Origin: Halichoerus grypus
Lineage: Eukaryota > Chordata > Mammalia > Carnivora > Phocidae
NCBI RefSeq assembly: GCF_964656455.1
Contig: NC_135718.1
Coordinates: 55,767,008-55,831,007 of the forward strand
Direction: 5' to 3'
Length of the DNA stretch: 64,000 nt
Positions 33,960 to 45,499 of the stretch are shown one piece after another. The notes beneath the pieces were generated by a model, which was not told where the DNA came from, made no database searches, and was given only the letters and a program-made list of their open reading frames with translations. Every line of letters starts with the position of its first letter. The first letter of the stretch is position 1. The position numbers were made by a program, and so were the translations under genes.

Positions 33960-34595
33960 CTGTGGTGGGAATGTAAATGATGCAGCCACTTTGGGAAACA
34001 ATTTGGCAGTTCCTCAAAAAGTTAAAACATAGAATTACCATATGGTCCAGCAATCCTATTACTAGATGTATATCTAAGAGAATTAAAATCATACGTTCAC
34101 ACAAAATCTTGTTGGCAAATGTTCACAGCGGCACTATTCATAATAACCAAATGTGGAAACCACCAAATATCCATCAACTTGTAAGTGAATAAACAAAATG
34201 CAGTATATCCATACAATGGAATATCATTTGGCATTTAACAGAAGTAAGTTTTGACACATGCTATAACACAAAGGAAGCTTGAAAACGTTAAGTGAGAGAT
34301 GCCAGACACAAAAGGGGACGATATGGTATGATTCCATCATATGAAATGTTCAGAACAGGCGCCTCCATAGAGACAGAAAGCTGATTAGTGTTTGCCTGGG
34401 CTAGGGTTCAGGAGGAATAGTGGCTACTAATGGGTATGGAGCTTCTTTTGGGACACTGAAAATGTTCTGGGATTAGATGGTAGTGATGGTTGCACAACTT
34501 GTTGATATTTTAAAGAACGCTGAATTGTACACACTTTAAAAGAGGTGAATTTTATGTTGTTTGAGTTATAACTAAATTTTAAAAAATTGTGTCAT
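33140..34595 (+). mobile_element. Old L1 3' half
   Basis: ATTTATGGTCAATTGATTAT, TCCAGAATATATAAAGAACA, CCAGCAATCCTATTACTAGA and a final TTATAACTAAATTTTAAAAA follow L1 ORF2 to its 3' end. The Z-DNA-type tract is embedded at 33905-33955. Confidence 0.8.
33905..33955. repeat. Alternating purine-pyrimidine tract (CG)n-(CA)n
   Basis: 51 uninterrupted alternating bases, with a CG-rich core at 33911-33929 and about 13 CA units after it. Confidence 0.95.
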
Positions 34596-34599
34596 TATA

Positions 34600-36830
34600 T
34601 TTTTAAAATATGACAATGTGGATAAATTCTTGGAAAAATATAACCTAACCAACCTGATTGAAGAAAAAATGGAAAACCTGGATAGTCTGATTATTCAAAA
34701 AAATTGAAGCAGTAGTTAAAATCTTAACCCAAAGAAAATACAAGTCCCAAATGACTTTTGAAGTAGATTCTACAAAACTTTCAATGAACTCTTTCAGAGA
34801 ATAAAAATTCCTTCTATGAGGCTAGTATACACATACAAAAGCAATGACGGTATGAAAAAGAAAAATGATAAGCTTATTTCACTCATAAATATAGATGCAG
34901 AAATTCTAAATAAAATATCAACAAATCAAATCCAACAGTTATAAAAATGATAATAATATCATTTTAATATTTATTTCATAAATAATGAAAATAAAAATGA
35001 CCAAGATGGGTTTACCCAGCATTGCAGTGATGCTTTAATATTATTAAATAGATGTCACTTACTTTTGTTAAGTAAATGAGAAAAAAAATTTTATACTACA
35101 TCAATAGTGTAGTAAAATAATTTGATAAAATTCAATACCTGTTCGTGGGAAAACAAAAAGTCTTAGTAAACTATGACTAAAAGAGAACCTATGTAAGCTG
35201 ATAAAATGTACTCCTAAAAACACATAAAAATCATCCTAGGAGGATGGAGCAGAGGCATTGCCTCACGGAGGGCCTGCATGGGCTCAGCCTTCAAGATCCA
35301 CAGGTGGGGGGTGCCGCTGAGTGTGGGAGGGAACCCCCACTTTTCCTAGTGGCTCTGTTTCAGCCTCAGTCCAGCAGCTAATAGGACCCGTGAAAATCAA
35401 CAAGAACTTGCCATCAGGAAAACATGAAGAAATCCCAGGAAATTAGCAAGGGAAAAAGAAAGTTTACCTTGACTACCTCTCAGAGGAAGCAGAGGGACTC
35501 TGAGATCACACAGCACAAGCAGAAGGCAGCTGATGAGAAGTCTGTGCAGATAAGAGAAAAATGCTGAGTGACTGTCTGGAAAGCCCAGTGCTGCTTCCAA
35601 CTAGATGTATCATAAGTTCTGTGAGCGAGATTTTGTAGAGTGAACAGTCATTACATATGTTATAACAGATCCTTATAAAACTATTTTAAACTTTACTGTA
35701 CAGCTTGTGTTGGTGTGATGTTTCAGACCCATTCTTCAAAAATAAAACACTAACCATGCATATGAAAAAAAATGATTCTAAATGAAGAAATGTGTAGGAA
35801 TAAGACAAAGATCCTCACCACCGTCATTTCATGTCAACATTGTACTGTGTGATTTAGGTGATATAGACAAGAAACAAAATTAAAAGTGGAGAAATAGAAA
35901 GAAAAACTGATAATGTTGGTGGATTATATAATGGTCTATACATAAAATCCAAACTAATTTAAATAACTAGAGGAGATTCCTAAATTTGATCATTTCACTG
36001 TGGTTGTCTAAGAGATTGTCCTTGTTCTCAATAAATACACAATGCGTTATTTAGAGGTGAAGGGTCACGATCTTTGCAATTCACTCTTGAATGATTTTGC
36101 AAAACTAGAATATGAGTAGTAAATAATCCCTATTATATTACATTATGTATCTACACAGGGAGATAAAACAAATCTGGCAAATATTATCTATCAATGAATT
36201 TAGGTGAAGGATAATGGGAGTTCATTGTAACATTCTTGCCAGTTTTCTATAGATTTTGGATTTTTTCAAACTAACAAGGTTAATAAAAGTAATAGAAAAG
36301 TCTAGTAAGGTAATTGGATATAAGATTAGTAATAAAAGTCAATTGCATTTCTTTGCATTAGCAACCAGACAATTAGGAACTAAAACTTTTTCTAAAGGAC
36401 TGAATTTTTAATCACAAAACTGTATCACAAAACTATCGCAAAACTATATACTACTTAGGAATAAATCTAAGAACAAAAGTGTGGAAGATCTATGTAGGAA
36501 ATTACAAAGCTTTTTGGAAAACATTAGGAAAGGCCTAAATTAATGGAGAGACAAGCCATGTTAATGGCTAGGAAGAATTAATATCTTAAAGAGATCACTC
36601 TCCCCAAATTAATCTACAGATGCAATGCAAGATCAATACAATTATCAAAAGGCTTTTTTGAATTTTGTTTTTTGTGGAATTTAAGAAGCTTGCATGTTAT
36701 GTCAATGGTGAAGGAGAAACTATTTAAGAAACAGAACTTGTAAAACTAGTTACCTAAAGGGGGAAAAATAAAATTGGCTTGTAAATTATCCATATGTAAA
36801 AATCATCTCCACTTGGATTAAGAACAAATG
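34600..36830 (+). mobile_element. Old L1 ORF2 relic (interrupted)
   Basis: The segment includes TATAGATGCAGAAATTCTAA, GACCAAGATGGGTTTACCCA and TTAGGAATAAATCTAAGAAC, all ORF2 phrases. It is broken by the processed pseudogene (35238-35767) and an unclassified repeat (about 35975-36290). Confidence 0.7.
35238..35767 (+). pseudogene. Processed pseudogene of an unrecognised gene
   Basis: A block of about 530 bp, unlike its L1 surroundings, interrupts an old L1 ORF2. It has the marks of a reverse-transcribed mRNA: an AATAAA at 35741-35746, a short A-rich end, and a degenerate 12-bp target duplication (AAAAATCATCCT at 35226-35237, AAAAATGATTCT at 35768-35779). The flanking L1 text resumes directly after the second copy. 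Small broken reading frames remain: one from an ATG at 35244 (45 codons), and a Lys-rich 47-codon frame beginning [14 protein letters not shown] near 35422. I do not recognise the parent gene. Confidence 0.55.
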
Positions 36831-36846
36831 TCAAAAGCAAAACTTT

Positions 36847-36953
36847 ATCATTTTATTTTTTTTAAGTAATATCTACACCCAACATGGGGTTTGAACCCAC
36901 AACCCTGAGATCAAGAGTCACATGCTCCACCAACTGAGCCAGCCAGGCACCCC
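36847..36953 (-). mobile_element. Old-type short SINEC
   Basis: Short variant ending GTAGATATTACTT on the minus strand. It lies between target copies 1 (36831-36846) and 2 (36954-36969). Confidence 0.9.
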
Positions 36954-36969
36954 TCAAAAGTAAAACTTT

Positions 36970-37166
36970 TTTTTTTTTTAAGATTTTATTTATTTATTTT
37001 TTTGAGAGACAGAGACAGAGCATAAGCAAGGGTAGGGGCAGAGGGAGAGAGAGAAGCAGACTCCCCAGTGATCAGGGAGCTGACTCGGTGCTTGATCCCA
37101 GGACCCCTGAGATTATGACCTGAGCCGAAGGCAGCTGCTTAACTGACTGAGCCACCCAGGTGCTCC
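36970..37166 (-). mobile_element. SINEC inserted at the same target
   Basis: Lies between target copies 2 (36954-36969) and 3 (37167-37182), so its integration reused the duplicated site of the neighbouring SINE. Confidence 0.92.
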
Positions 37167-37182
37167 TCAAAAGCAAAACTTT

Positions 37183-38460
37183 AAATGTTTTTAGAGGACA
37201 ATATTGTTGAAAATCCTTCTGACCTTGAGGGTAAAGAAAGATTGGTTAAGAAACAAAAAATGCAAACGTTTTTAAAGATTTTATTTCTTTAAGAGAGAGA
37301 GTGAACGAGCGAGGGCAGGAGCAGAGGGAGAGGGACAAGCAAACTCCGGGCTGAGCACAGAGCCCGACATAGGGCTTGATCCCATGACCCTGAGATCATG
37401 ACCTGAGATAAAATCAAGAGTTAAATGTTTGACCAACTGAGCCACCCAGGTGCCCCCCCAAAAAATGCTAACTTTTAAAAAAAGATTAAGAATTTTGACA
37501 ATATTAAGAACTATGTTCATCAAAACCTTAAAGAAAATGAAAAAATGAGAAGATATTTGTAATGCCTAAAACTGACAAAGGACTAGATCCATAATATATA
37601 AAGAACTCCTACAAATCAATAAAAAGGAACAAAGAGCTCAACTTAAAAATAGGCAAAAGCCATGACTAAAACATTTCTTAGAAGAAGGAAAACATTTGTT
37701 CCATAAATATATGAAGAAATGTTAAATATCAGGGAAATACAAATTAAAACCACAATTATATACCACTATATACCTATTAGAATGTCTAAAATTAAAAAGA
37801 CCAACCAATCCAAGTGTTGACAAAGATGTGGAAAAACTCAAAGTCTCATATACTACTGATGGGAGTATAAAATGGTTCAACTACTTCGGAAAATAGTTTG
37901 GCTTTTGCCTAAAAATTTAATTCAATGACCTAGCTATTCCACTCCTAGGTATTTACCCAAGAGAAATGAAAGTATATATCCAAACGAAGACTTGTATACA
38001 ATGCTCATAGCTGTCTTATTTGTAATAACCCAAAACTGGAAACAACCCAAATATCCATGAATAGATGAATGGATAAACAAACTGTGGTATATCGATATAA
38101 TGGAATAGTCAGCAATAAAAGGAATGAAATCGATACTTGCATCAACATGAATGAGTCTCAAAGTAAGTATACTGAGTGAAGAAAGCCAGATTTAAAAAGT
38201 ATACCAACTATATGCTTCCATTTATATAAAATTCTAAAAAATGCAAACTAAATTATATCAAAACAGAAAGCAACTCAGTAGTTAACTGAGTAAAAGGAAA
38301 GAGAAACAGGGCAGAAAGGAGGTATTACAAAGGGTCACAAGGAAACTTTTGGCAGTGATATGTTTATTATCTTGATTGTGTTAACGATATCATAGCTTGA
38401 AATATTGGCAGTTTGCTGCATGTCAAGGAAAAAAGTTCGCTGTAGCTTGACTGTAAGAGA
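37183..38460 (+). mobile_element. Old L1 3' half
   Basis: Continues the 34600-36830 element: AAGGACTAGATCCATAATAT, GACCTAGCTATTCCACTCCT and ACAATGCTCATAGCTGTCTT, with the usual end-region text to about 38460. A SINEC splits it at 37270. Confidence 0.75.
37270..37457 (-). mobile_element. SINEC, old subtype
   Basis: Flanked by AAAAAATGCAAACGTTTTT (about 37254) and AAAAAATGCTAACTTTTAA (about 37461). Confidence 0.9.
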
Positions 38461-39800
38461 ACAGAATAATTCCTTTTAGAGAGAAAATCCCTCTTTTTAT
38501 TCAAATACCTCAATGGGAACTTTTTGGCTGGGAAAGGTGAGGTCCCCTGGGCTGGCGTAGGGTTAGAGACTGTAGAAGAGTCATCAGCTCTATGAAACAG
38601 AACATTAGGAATTTTTCATTTTATGGAAAGAGTCCAGAATTCATAGAAGAGAAGGATATGAGAAAGAAGCTTGCAGAGGAATTGGGGAGAATCCATAATC
38701 CATGTAACCAGCAGAGCCTATGGAGAATGACGGCCAGTGAAAAATTCTCTGGGGTGGAGACAGTCATAGAAATTTGATATCTAATATTCATATTTAAGTT
38801 GTTTCCTATTCTGTGAAGTAGTCCCTGTTCCACAGTCTCCAAGCCTTTAGTTCAGTCTGTTCCAAACACTAGCCTTGAGTTAATGGTGTTTGGGGAATCC
38901 AAGAGGAAGGGACAGTTCTGTACATCAGACGAAACAGAGAGAGAGAGAATGGCAACCCCTGCAGGAATTGTGACATCGACTGAGATGAGTGGAAGCAGTT
39001 TACTGGAGGCAGGAATAAGAGGAGTAACTGGAAGATGTAAGCCTTTCATTCAGGAGTGTTGAAATGTGAGTGCAGGAGACAGTCCTCTCTGCAGCATGTG
39101 GGATATGAACCATTTTATTTGAGTATTAGAGGAAAGAATGACTCCAGACTGGCTGACTTTGTGAAAGGCCACTCTAGACTGTCACAGAGGTGACTCGGCA
39201 GGAACTGGGTCACATACAGACAGTGATGTAAATGCCCCCCCTGGAATTGTCCCTGTGCTGTTAATGCATCCCTGCTTTTTAGGTCAATCCCCCAAACCAT
39301 TCTGATTCCCTAAATTATCAATAACCTACCTTTCTTGCTATCTCTCTTTCTTTCTTATATATTAAAACAAAACAAAACTGGAAGATTTCATTTTCTCACC
39401 AGCATCATTCTTTCCCTGGCTGGAACAGAAAGGAATTCAACTCTTCTACTCTAATTGACCCTCTTAGTTCACCCCAAATATGAGCTACCAGATCCCTCTA
39501 TCATCCCTGACTTGGCCCAAGTCCCATCCTTCCTCTAACAAAATATGGTTCACGAGGAGTTTCAACTGTGAAATAGTACAAGAGGGAATATATCAAGACA
39601 GTGGAGGTGGAAGGAAGGGGTTGTGAGAAACGCATTTCTCTCAATTGCCATTCTTTACCCATCTGCATATCTGGGCAATCAGCTTGGAAGGACTTTTAGG
39701 TTGATGTTCAAGGTGATCACACCAATAAGACAGGCCCCCTAACAATATAGCAACCACCATAACACAACTACCTCACATGTGTACAAGTGGCTCATAGCTT
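38461..39800. other. Low-copy stretch, no gene recognised
   Basis: 1.3 kb free of recognisable repeats, between the LINE block and the HKDC1-proximal region. It may hold HK1 upstream noncoding exons or regulatory DNA, but no motif supports that directly. Confidence 0.4.
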
Positions 39801-39804
39801 ATCC

Positions 39805-39960
39805 CCGTGTCCACGTATTTAGCTTGTGTAGTTGGCATAACCTTGTTAGCTGTTATATGTGAGGAAATTGCAGCTCAGAAAGGTTGAATAGCATGCCTGA
39901 TTCTTTCTGAGTCCAAACCACACTGCCTCTCTGCCATCTAAGATGCTTTCCCTAATTAAG
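39805..39960 (-). mobile_element. MIR
   Basis: GTGAGGAAATTGCAGCTCAG followed by AAAGGTTGAATAGCATGCCT is antisense MIR. Confidence 0.65.
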
Positions 39961-39984
39961 TACCAGGTCTAGTAGGACATTTCA

Positions 39985-40290
39985 GTCAGGGATTATTAAC
40001 CTAAGCCCCCATAGGAAAGACCCCCAAAATGGGGAGTCCCTAAGCTTCTTTGGGACTTCTTTTCAATCACCTCTAATTGAAATTTGGCATTTCCTTCCAT
40101 TTTGGATGCAGACGACAAACCACAGTACTGGCAGCAGCCCCTGGGACTCTGTCTCCAGGAGAAACCATGGACATTTTCATGTCTGCACTGTGGTTGCAAA
40201 TGTCTCAAAATACTGTTTATACTCATCAGGATTTCAGAATTATGGTTGTTATCAGGTTCCTGCTGGATCTTATTACAGTGCAATAAAAAA
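39985..40290. mobile_element. Ancient repeat candidate
   Basis: TGGCATTTCCTTCCATTTTG, AACCACAGTACTGGCAGCAG and CTCAAAATACTGTTTATACT resemble a widespread old mammalian repeat whose name I cannot place. Three overlapping open frames here are therefore not taken as genes. Confidence 0.4.
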
Positions 40291-40379
40291 TAAGCACATA
40301 TGTTACTTTAATAATTGTAATTCAATACCATTGGCTTCCCTTGTACCCCTACATATTTTAGGCATTTAGAAGCATTATG

Positions 40380-40790
40380 TGGGGCGCCTGGGTGGCAGAG
40401 TTGGTTGGGCAGCTGACTCTCAATTTTGGCTCAGGTCGTGATCTCCGGGTCATGAGATTGAGCCCCACATCAGGCTCCACGCTCAGCACAGAGTCTGCTT
40501 AAGACTCTCTCTCTCCCAGGGACACCTGGGTGGCTCAGATGGTTCGGCATCTGCCTTCGGTGCAGGTCATGATCCTGGGGTCCTGGGATTGCGTCCCACT
40601 TTGGGTTCCTAGCTCGGTGGGGAGTCTGCTTCTCCCTCTGCCTCTCCCCCTGCTTGTGCTCTCTCTGTCTCTCTCAAATGAATAAATAAAATCTTTTTTT
40701 AAAAAAAAAGATTCTCTCTCCCTCTCCCTCTGCCCCTCCCCCCACCATGCTCACACTCTCTTTCTCTCTAATAAATAAATCTTTAAAAAA
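40380..40790 (+). mobile_element. SINEC (old) containing a second SINEC
   Basis: The outer SINE is flanked by AGAAGCATTATG (40368-40379 and 40791-40802). Its body is interrupted at 40518-40707 and then resumes with TCTCCCTCTCCCTCTGCCCC. Confidence 0.93.
40518..40707 (+). mobile_element. Inner SINEC
   Basis: Inserted in the CT-rich part of the outer SINE. Flanked by AGACTCTCTCTCTCCC-like and AGATTCTCTCTCCC copies. Confidence 0.93.
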
Positions 40791-40969
40791 AGAAGCATTA
40801 TGAGAAAGGATCTGTAGGCTCTGCACGATTGCCAAAGGGGTTTATGGTGCACATGTACACACACGCATACACATATATACTCCCACACAGGCTGAGAGTT
40901 CCTGATCTAAATGACGAAGCACGTGGTCAGGAATTGTGTTCTCCTCTTGTTCCTGTTTACCATATTGTA

Positions 40970-41100
40970 TTGCAGGTATTTATATGTCTTTCCTTCCTTG
41001 CTAGCATGTGAATTCTAATAAAGCAGGAGTGCTACCTTCTATTCCTTTGGGTCCTCGGTGCCTAGAACAGGGCTTGGCATTCACTGAACGATCTTTTATA
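40970..41100 (+). mobile_element. L2 3' fragment
   Basis: GGTCCTCGGTGCCTAGAACA then GGGCTTGGCATTCACTGAAC. Confidence 0.65.
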
Positions 41101-41199
41101 GAGTATCTCATGTGTATAAGGCTCAGGTCCCATTGGGGGAGGCTAAAGAATGAAGAGATTCAAGGGAGAGCAATAAATTCATTCACATACTTGTTTGAA

Positions 41200-41226
41200 C
41201 ATTCATTCATTCATTCATTCATTCAT
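41200..41226. repeat. (ATTC)n microsatellite
   Basis: Six to seven ATTC units, next to L2-like text (CAATGCCAGTCACTGTGGTA) that runs to about 41340. Confidence 0.85.
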
Positions 41227-41459
41227 CCATTTAGAGAATTATCTAATGGCTATTCAATGCCAGTCACTGTGGTAGGCTTTGGGGAAAATAGGAAAGATGA
41301 GATCCAAGTCCTTATTCTCACAGAGCCCCCATTCCAGCTAATGGGAAGAAGAATACACAAGATTTCTGAAGACAGACAAATGGGAATAAGGTCACTTCTT
41401 CTGGAGAGTCAGAGTCATGGGGAAAACCTAGTTCTTAAATCTATCAGCTCTTTTTAGCC

Positions 41460-43050
41460 AAAAGGTTACTGGGAGAAACTAACCACAGGGTAGAAATGTA
41501 GACTAAGATGCCCCTCCTAAGAGGAAAAGTCGGGTCCACATGAGGATGATTTACCTTGTTGGTGTGGCTGCTGGTCTTGCCTAGTAAACTTTGAGGAGAA
41601 GTTAGCCTTCCATTGCCCCTGGTGTTTCAGGGGCTGGCCTGTCCAAAGACAGCAAGATGAATGTGTGCCCTCTCAGCACTTCCGTTCTGATTCAAAGATT
41701 CTATGATGCTCTTAATTAGTCAGAATGTGCAAGGTTGCCTAGATACCTTGGGGGTTCTTTTTCTGGTAAGAGCCGAGAGCTGGATGAGCTCCTCAAACCT
41801 GCCAAATATGTGGTGAGGCACCAGATGTGGGACAATGTAATGGTCCAAGTGCCTGCATCTCTGGGCCAGATCACCCATCCAGGCGGGAGGGCGAAGGCAG
41901 AGACTCCCATCAGAAGCAGGAGGAAAAGGGATTGGGGGGCTGGGTGTGTCTTACCAAGGAAACAGAGAACTGGGGAGAGATAACAAGGGCAACAAGGTTT
42001 GGGGTTGATGAAGACAAAATCAGATAAGGTGGAAGATTTCCCAAAAGTATAACTTCAAAATATAAAAAGATAAATTCAATAAATCCATACAACATCTCCC
42101 CAGAGAGGTATAACCTTAAAATACGAAAAAAAAAAAATTCATTTTGGTAAATCTAGGCCCCACCCACAGAAGTATCTCTCTATATGTTCACTGAATGTAT
42201 GAAAAAATATTTCCTAGGGAACCTCAGCTCCCTCATCTGTCCTCAGCCCCAGCTGGCCTCTCTAACCCTCCTTCAGCCTCCTCCATTCTGTCTGTCTGAA
42301 CATCCTGCTTCAACAAATGGTGACAATTATCACTAGGAATTAAGTACATAAATCAAAATAAAATCAGCCTGGATGATCTGGGATATTATTCTCTTCAGTC
42401 TGTAGCCCATGATAATGGCCTCTACATTTTCCAAAGAAATTTTCTTGGAACACTTCATTTTTCAATCATGCCTCCATCTAGTAAGTGTTTAATAAGAACA
42501 GCATCTTCCTGGGTTCACTGGAGCAATACAAAAATGTATTTAACAAAGAGCTTTCAGTCTCCTAGGCTAGATGAGAAACACATACGGGCACCTCTGTGAT
42601 GAGGTAGGAAGTCACAGGTGGTTCGAATTAATGGGTGGGGGGGAGGTTGAGAAAAAGCAAGGACATCCAGTGGGGAAATGGTCAGGGACAGGTCAACTCC
42701 ACTTAGTTCTGGAGGCTAGAATGCAGACTAATGGGACTGGTGGGGACGGCTGAGTTCCAGTGAGGTAGAAGTCAGCTTGGAAATCAAAAGGACCTCCAGC
42801 CAACTTTAGCTGTTCAAAAGCAAGGGCTGTAGGACCATGTGGTAAATGCCCAGGCACGAGAAGTATTCGTTCAAATGAGATTTGGATAAACTGTTAAAGG
42901 TATTATAGAAGATATTCCATATATTTCCCCCTGTTGGGAAGAAGTCTGGGCTAGAGGGATGCTCTCAGAAACTTCAGTGTCCCTTATTCCACCAGCGGAG
43001 CATGAAGTTAGCAAGCGAGCCTCCCAAATGAAATATTGATACCTCATGCA
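41460..43050. other. Low-copy region just downstream of HKDC1
   Basis: 1.6 kb without recognised repeats. In human, HK1's most upstream transcription start lies a few kb past HKDC1, so this is where a testis-type promoter would be sought. I see no CpG island and no clear promoter motif. Confidence 0.4.
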
Positions 43051-43054
43051 AAGA

Positions 43055-43825
43055 TTCTTAGGAAATCAAATATTTTTTATTCATTTACTGGATTTCATAT
43101 ACCTAACAGTCCTTAAAACAACTACCCACAGTAGCAACACAAACCACATGTAAAATGAAAACAGGTGCCCCACACGGCACCCCTCCCCATCACACATGCA
43201 ATACTGAGCAACAAAATCCTACAGGTGCTGACATAACTCACTTTAAGCATGAAAGGATTTCTGCAGGGCTGCCTGGCAGCCAACCTTCTTCATCCTGGGG
43301 CTGATACTCCCAAGTCTTTATTCTCTTTCCATGTTCCAGGTCAGCATGATGAGTTAAGGACAAGTTAGATTAGATCTCCAGTTTATTACATGAATCCCTA
43401 TCCTTCTCAAATGTGCATCCACAGGTGAGGACCCAATCTACTACAAGCAATGGCTGAAGCTCCCCGGTGGGGAGCCAGCCAGCCAGGCCACATGGGCAAC
43501 AGCCACAGGACCCAAAGCCATAGAGAACTAGCAGCTCCGGCCTCAACTGAAAATTTGCTAAAAGGGGATCTCAGGCCCAAATGCTTTGATTTTACAAGTT
43601 GGCCCATCTCTGGCCCAAATATGCGAATCAGAAATATCATTTAATGCCCCTGAAAAAACACCGAGTAACCAAATGCTAGGAGTACCCGAGAACCCGGGGT
43701 TCTCTTTCGGCCATCCAGAATGTGAAGTCAGCTAGAAGCTTGCCTCTGGTCCCTGACCAACGCATCTGCCGGAGGAAAGGCAAGCCAGTATCCAAGGCAC
43801 ATGGGGCCCAAGCCCGAGGGGGGTC
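43055..43825 (-). other. HKDC1: HKDC1 3' UTR with candidate poly(A) signals
   Basis: This is the sequence downstream of the stop on the minus strand. AATAAA hexamers occur at 43382-43387, 43318-43323 and 43076-43081 (seen as TTTATT on the plus strand). Use of the last one would give a 3' UTR of roughly 0.77 kb, which is plausible for this gene. I recognise no interspersed repeat in it. Which signal is used cannot be told from sequence. Confidence 0.65.
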
Positions 43826-43973
43826 CTAGTCCTCCTTCTGGGCCTGCTGTAACCTCTTGGCCACAGCAGTGATCAGAGCGGCTCCCTTTCCACTCCCATC
43901 TTCGGACAGCATGAGCGTCACATCACATCGAGGTGCTAGTTCTTTCACAGTTTCCTGTAATATCCGAGAAAAG
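43826..43973 (-). CDS. HKDC1: HKDC1 exon 18, last coding exon (148 bp coding with stop)
   Basis: The exon encodes FSRILQETVKELAPRCDVTL, MLSEDGSGKGAALITAV and AKRLQQAQKED, then a TAG stop at 43826-43828. LSEDGSGKGAA is the adenosine-binding motif of the C-terminal lobe. The acceptor is CTCATAG before CTTTTCTCGG, preceded by a long CT-rich tract. The C-terminal tail AKRLQQAQKE(D/N) is what separates HKDC1 from its paralogues. The final residue is Asp here, whereas human has Asn as I recall it. Confidence 0.97.
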
Positions 43974-44218
43974 CTATGAGAGAGAGAAAGAGAAACATCA
44001 TCAGCACTTACATATGGGATCAACATATTTATGAATGATTCCAATCTAGTTTGTTCCTTCCAGCTTGCTTCTCCAGGCTGTAGAACGGCTTCCTATACTG
44101 CTTGCTAACGAGCTGTTTTAATTGTACCTTTTATTGAGCAGCTACTAATGCCAAAGACTATTCTAGGTGTTTTATATACAGAATATACATATAGTCAAAG
44201 TGTAATAAATAACAGTTT

Positions 44219-44412
44219 TTTGGGGGGTTTGGGTTTTTTTTTTTTTTAAAGATTTTATTTATTTGACAGTGAGAGAATGAGCACAAGTAGAGGGAGCGGC
44301 CAGCAGATGGAGAGGGAGAAGCAGGGAGTCCGACGCGGGGCTCGATCCCAGGAGCCTGGACTCATGACCTGAGCCAAAGGCAGACGCTTAACGACTGAGC
44401 CCCAGGCACCCT
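44219..44412 (-). mobile_element. SINEC, slightly deleted
   Basis: Flanked by AAATAACAGTTT (44207-) and TAAGTAACAGTTT (44413-). The head is shortened (GGGTGCCTGGGGCTCAG). Confidence 0.92.
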
Positions 44413-44440
44413 TAAGTAACAGTTTAAAAACAATTATTAG

Positions 44441-44580
44441 GGGGCGCCTGGGTGGCTCAGTCGGTGAAATATCCAACTCTTGATTTCGGCTCAGGTCATG
44501 GTCTCAGGTTCATGAGATCAAATCCCACATCCCTCTCCCTCTCCCTCAGCTCCTCCCCCCTGCTGGCTCACTCTCTCTCA

Positions 44581-44627
<47 letters not shown>

Positions 44628-44640
44628 AATCTTTAAAAAA
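44441..44640 (+). mobile_element. SINEC with internal deletion and long (AAAT)n tail
   Basis: The GGGCTCC...CTGCTTC middle is missing after AAATCCCACATC. The tail is a (AAAT)n microsatellite of about 13 units (44579-44630). Confidence 0.92.
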
Positions 44641-44740
44641 AGAAAAAGAAAAAGAAATGATCACTTGGTTTTTGTCCCTTGGTCAAGTTTTGGTTCAAGA
44701 GAGAGGCTTGTAGGGACCACATCAGAAAGAAGTGATTCTT

Positions 44741-44956
44741 GGGCGCCTGGGTGGCTCAGTTGGTTAAGCGACTGCCTTCGGCTCAGGTCATGATCCTGGA
44801 GTCCTGGGATCGAGTCCCGCATCGGGCTCCCTGCTCAGCAGGGAGTCTGCTTCTCCCTCTGACCCTCCTCCCTCTCATGCTCTCTGTCTCTCATTCTCTC
44901 TCTTGCAAATAAATAAAATCTTAAAAAAAAAAAAAAAAAATTAAAAAAAAAAAAAA
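44741..44956 (+). mobile_element. SINEC, young subtype
   Basis: AGTGATTCTT occurs on both sides (44731-44740, 44963-44972). The A tail is long and broken by TT. Confidence 0.95.
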
Positions 44957-45499
44957 GAAATAAGTGATTCTTCTGGAACCAAAGTAGTGAAAATATTCTT
45001 TAACTAATTTTGCTAGAATTAGAGTTCTTCAACTCTACACTCCATAGTATATATCACTTCATAAACAATCCCAGCACAATGGACCAACTTAAATAAAGAT
45101 GTTTATCCAGGGGGTCTCATTTGAGAGGACAAGAAGTTCTGTTTCTACATCCATTTTTATTTCTATAATCCCAATTCTCTTATACCTAAAATCTCAACAT
45201 TAAGCATATACTCTCTTTTGATAAGATTGGCCTATTTCCTTTAATTTTAAAATACAGATAAGCCTTAAAGTGTTAGGGCGCAGATGTGGGTGACAGAGGG
45301 AAAGCAGTGTGAAGTGCTGGTTACTAAGTAGGTCCAAAACCCTGCCTTTCGGCACATTGACCTTGGTGGTTAGATTGGCCATGGGATGCTTTCTGGTCAA
45401 TAAGTTATGAATTAAGATTTTAAAAGTCTATATGATTCTAGGAAAGTAGTTAAGAGTTGACAGAAGACAGCACAGATCAGAAAATTCAGGTTTAAAAAA

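Noticed and set aside
39985..40290. Three overlapping plus-strand open frames as a small gene
   Set aside because: The sequence resembles an old interspersed repeat, and the frames have no shared conserved product.
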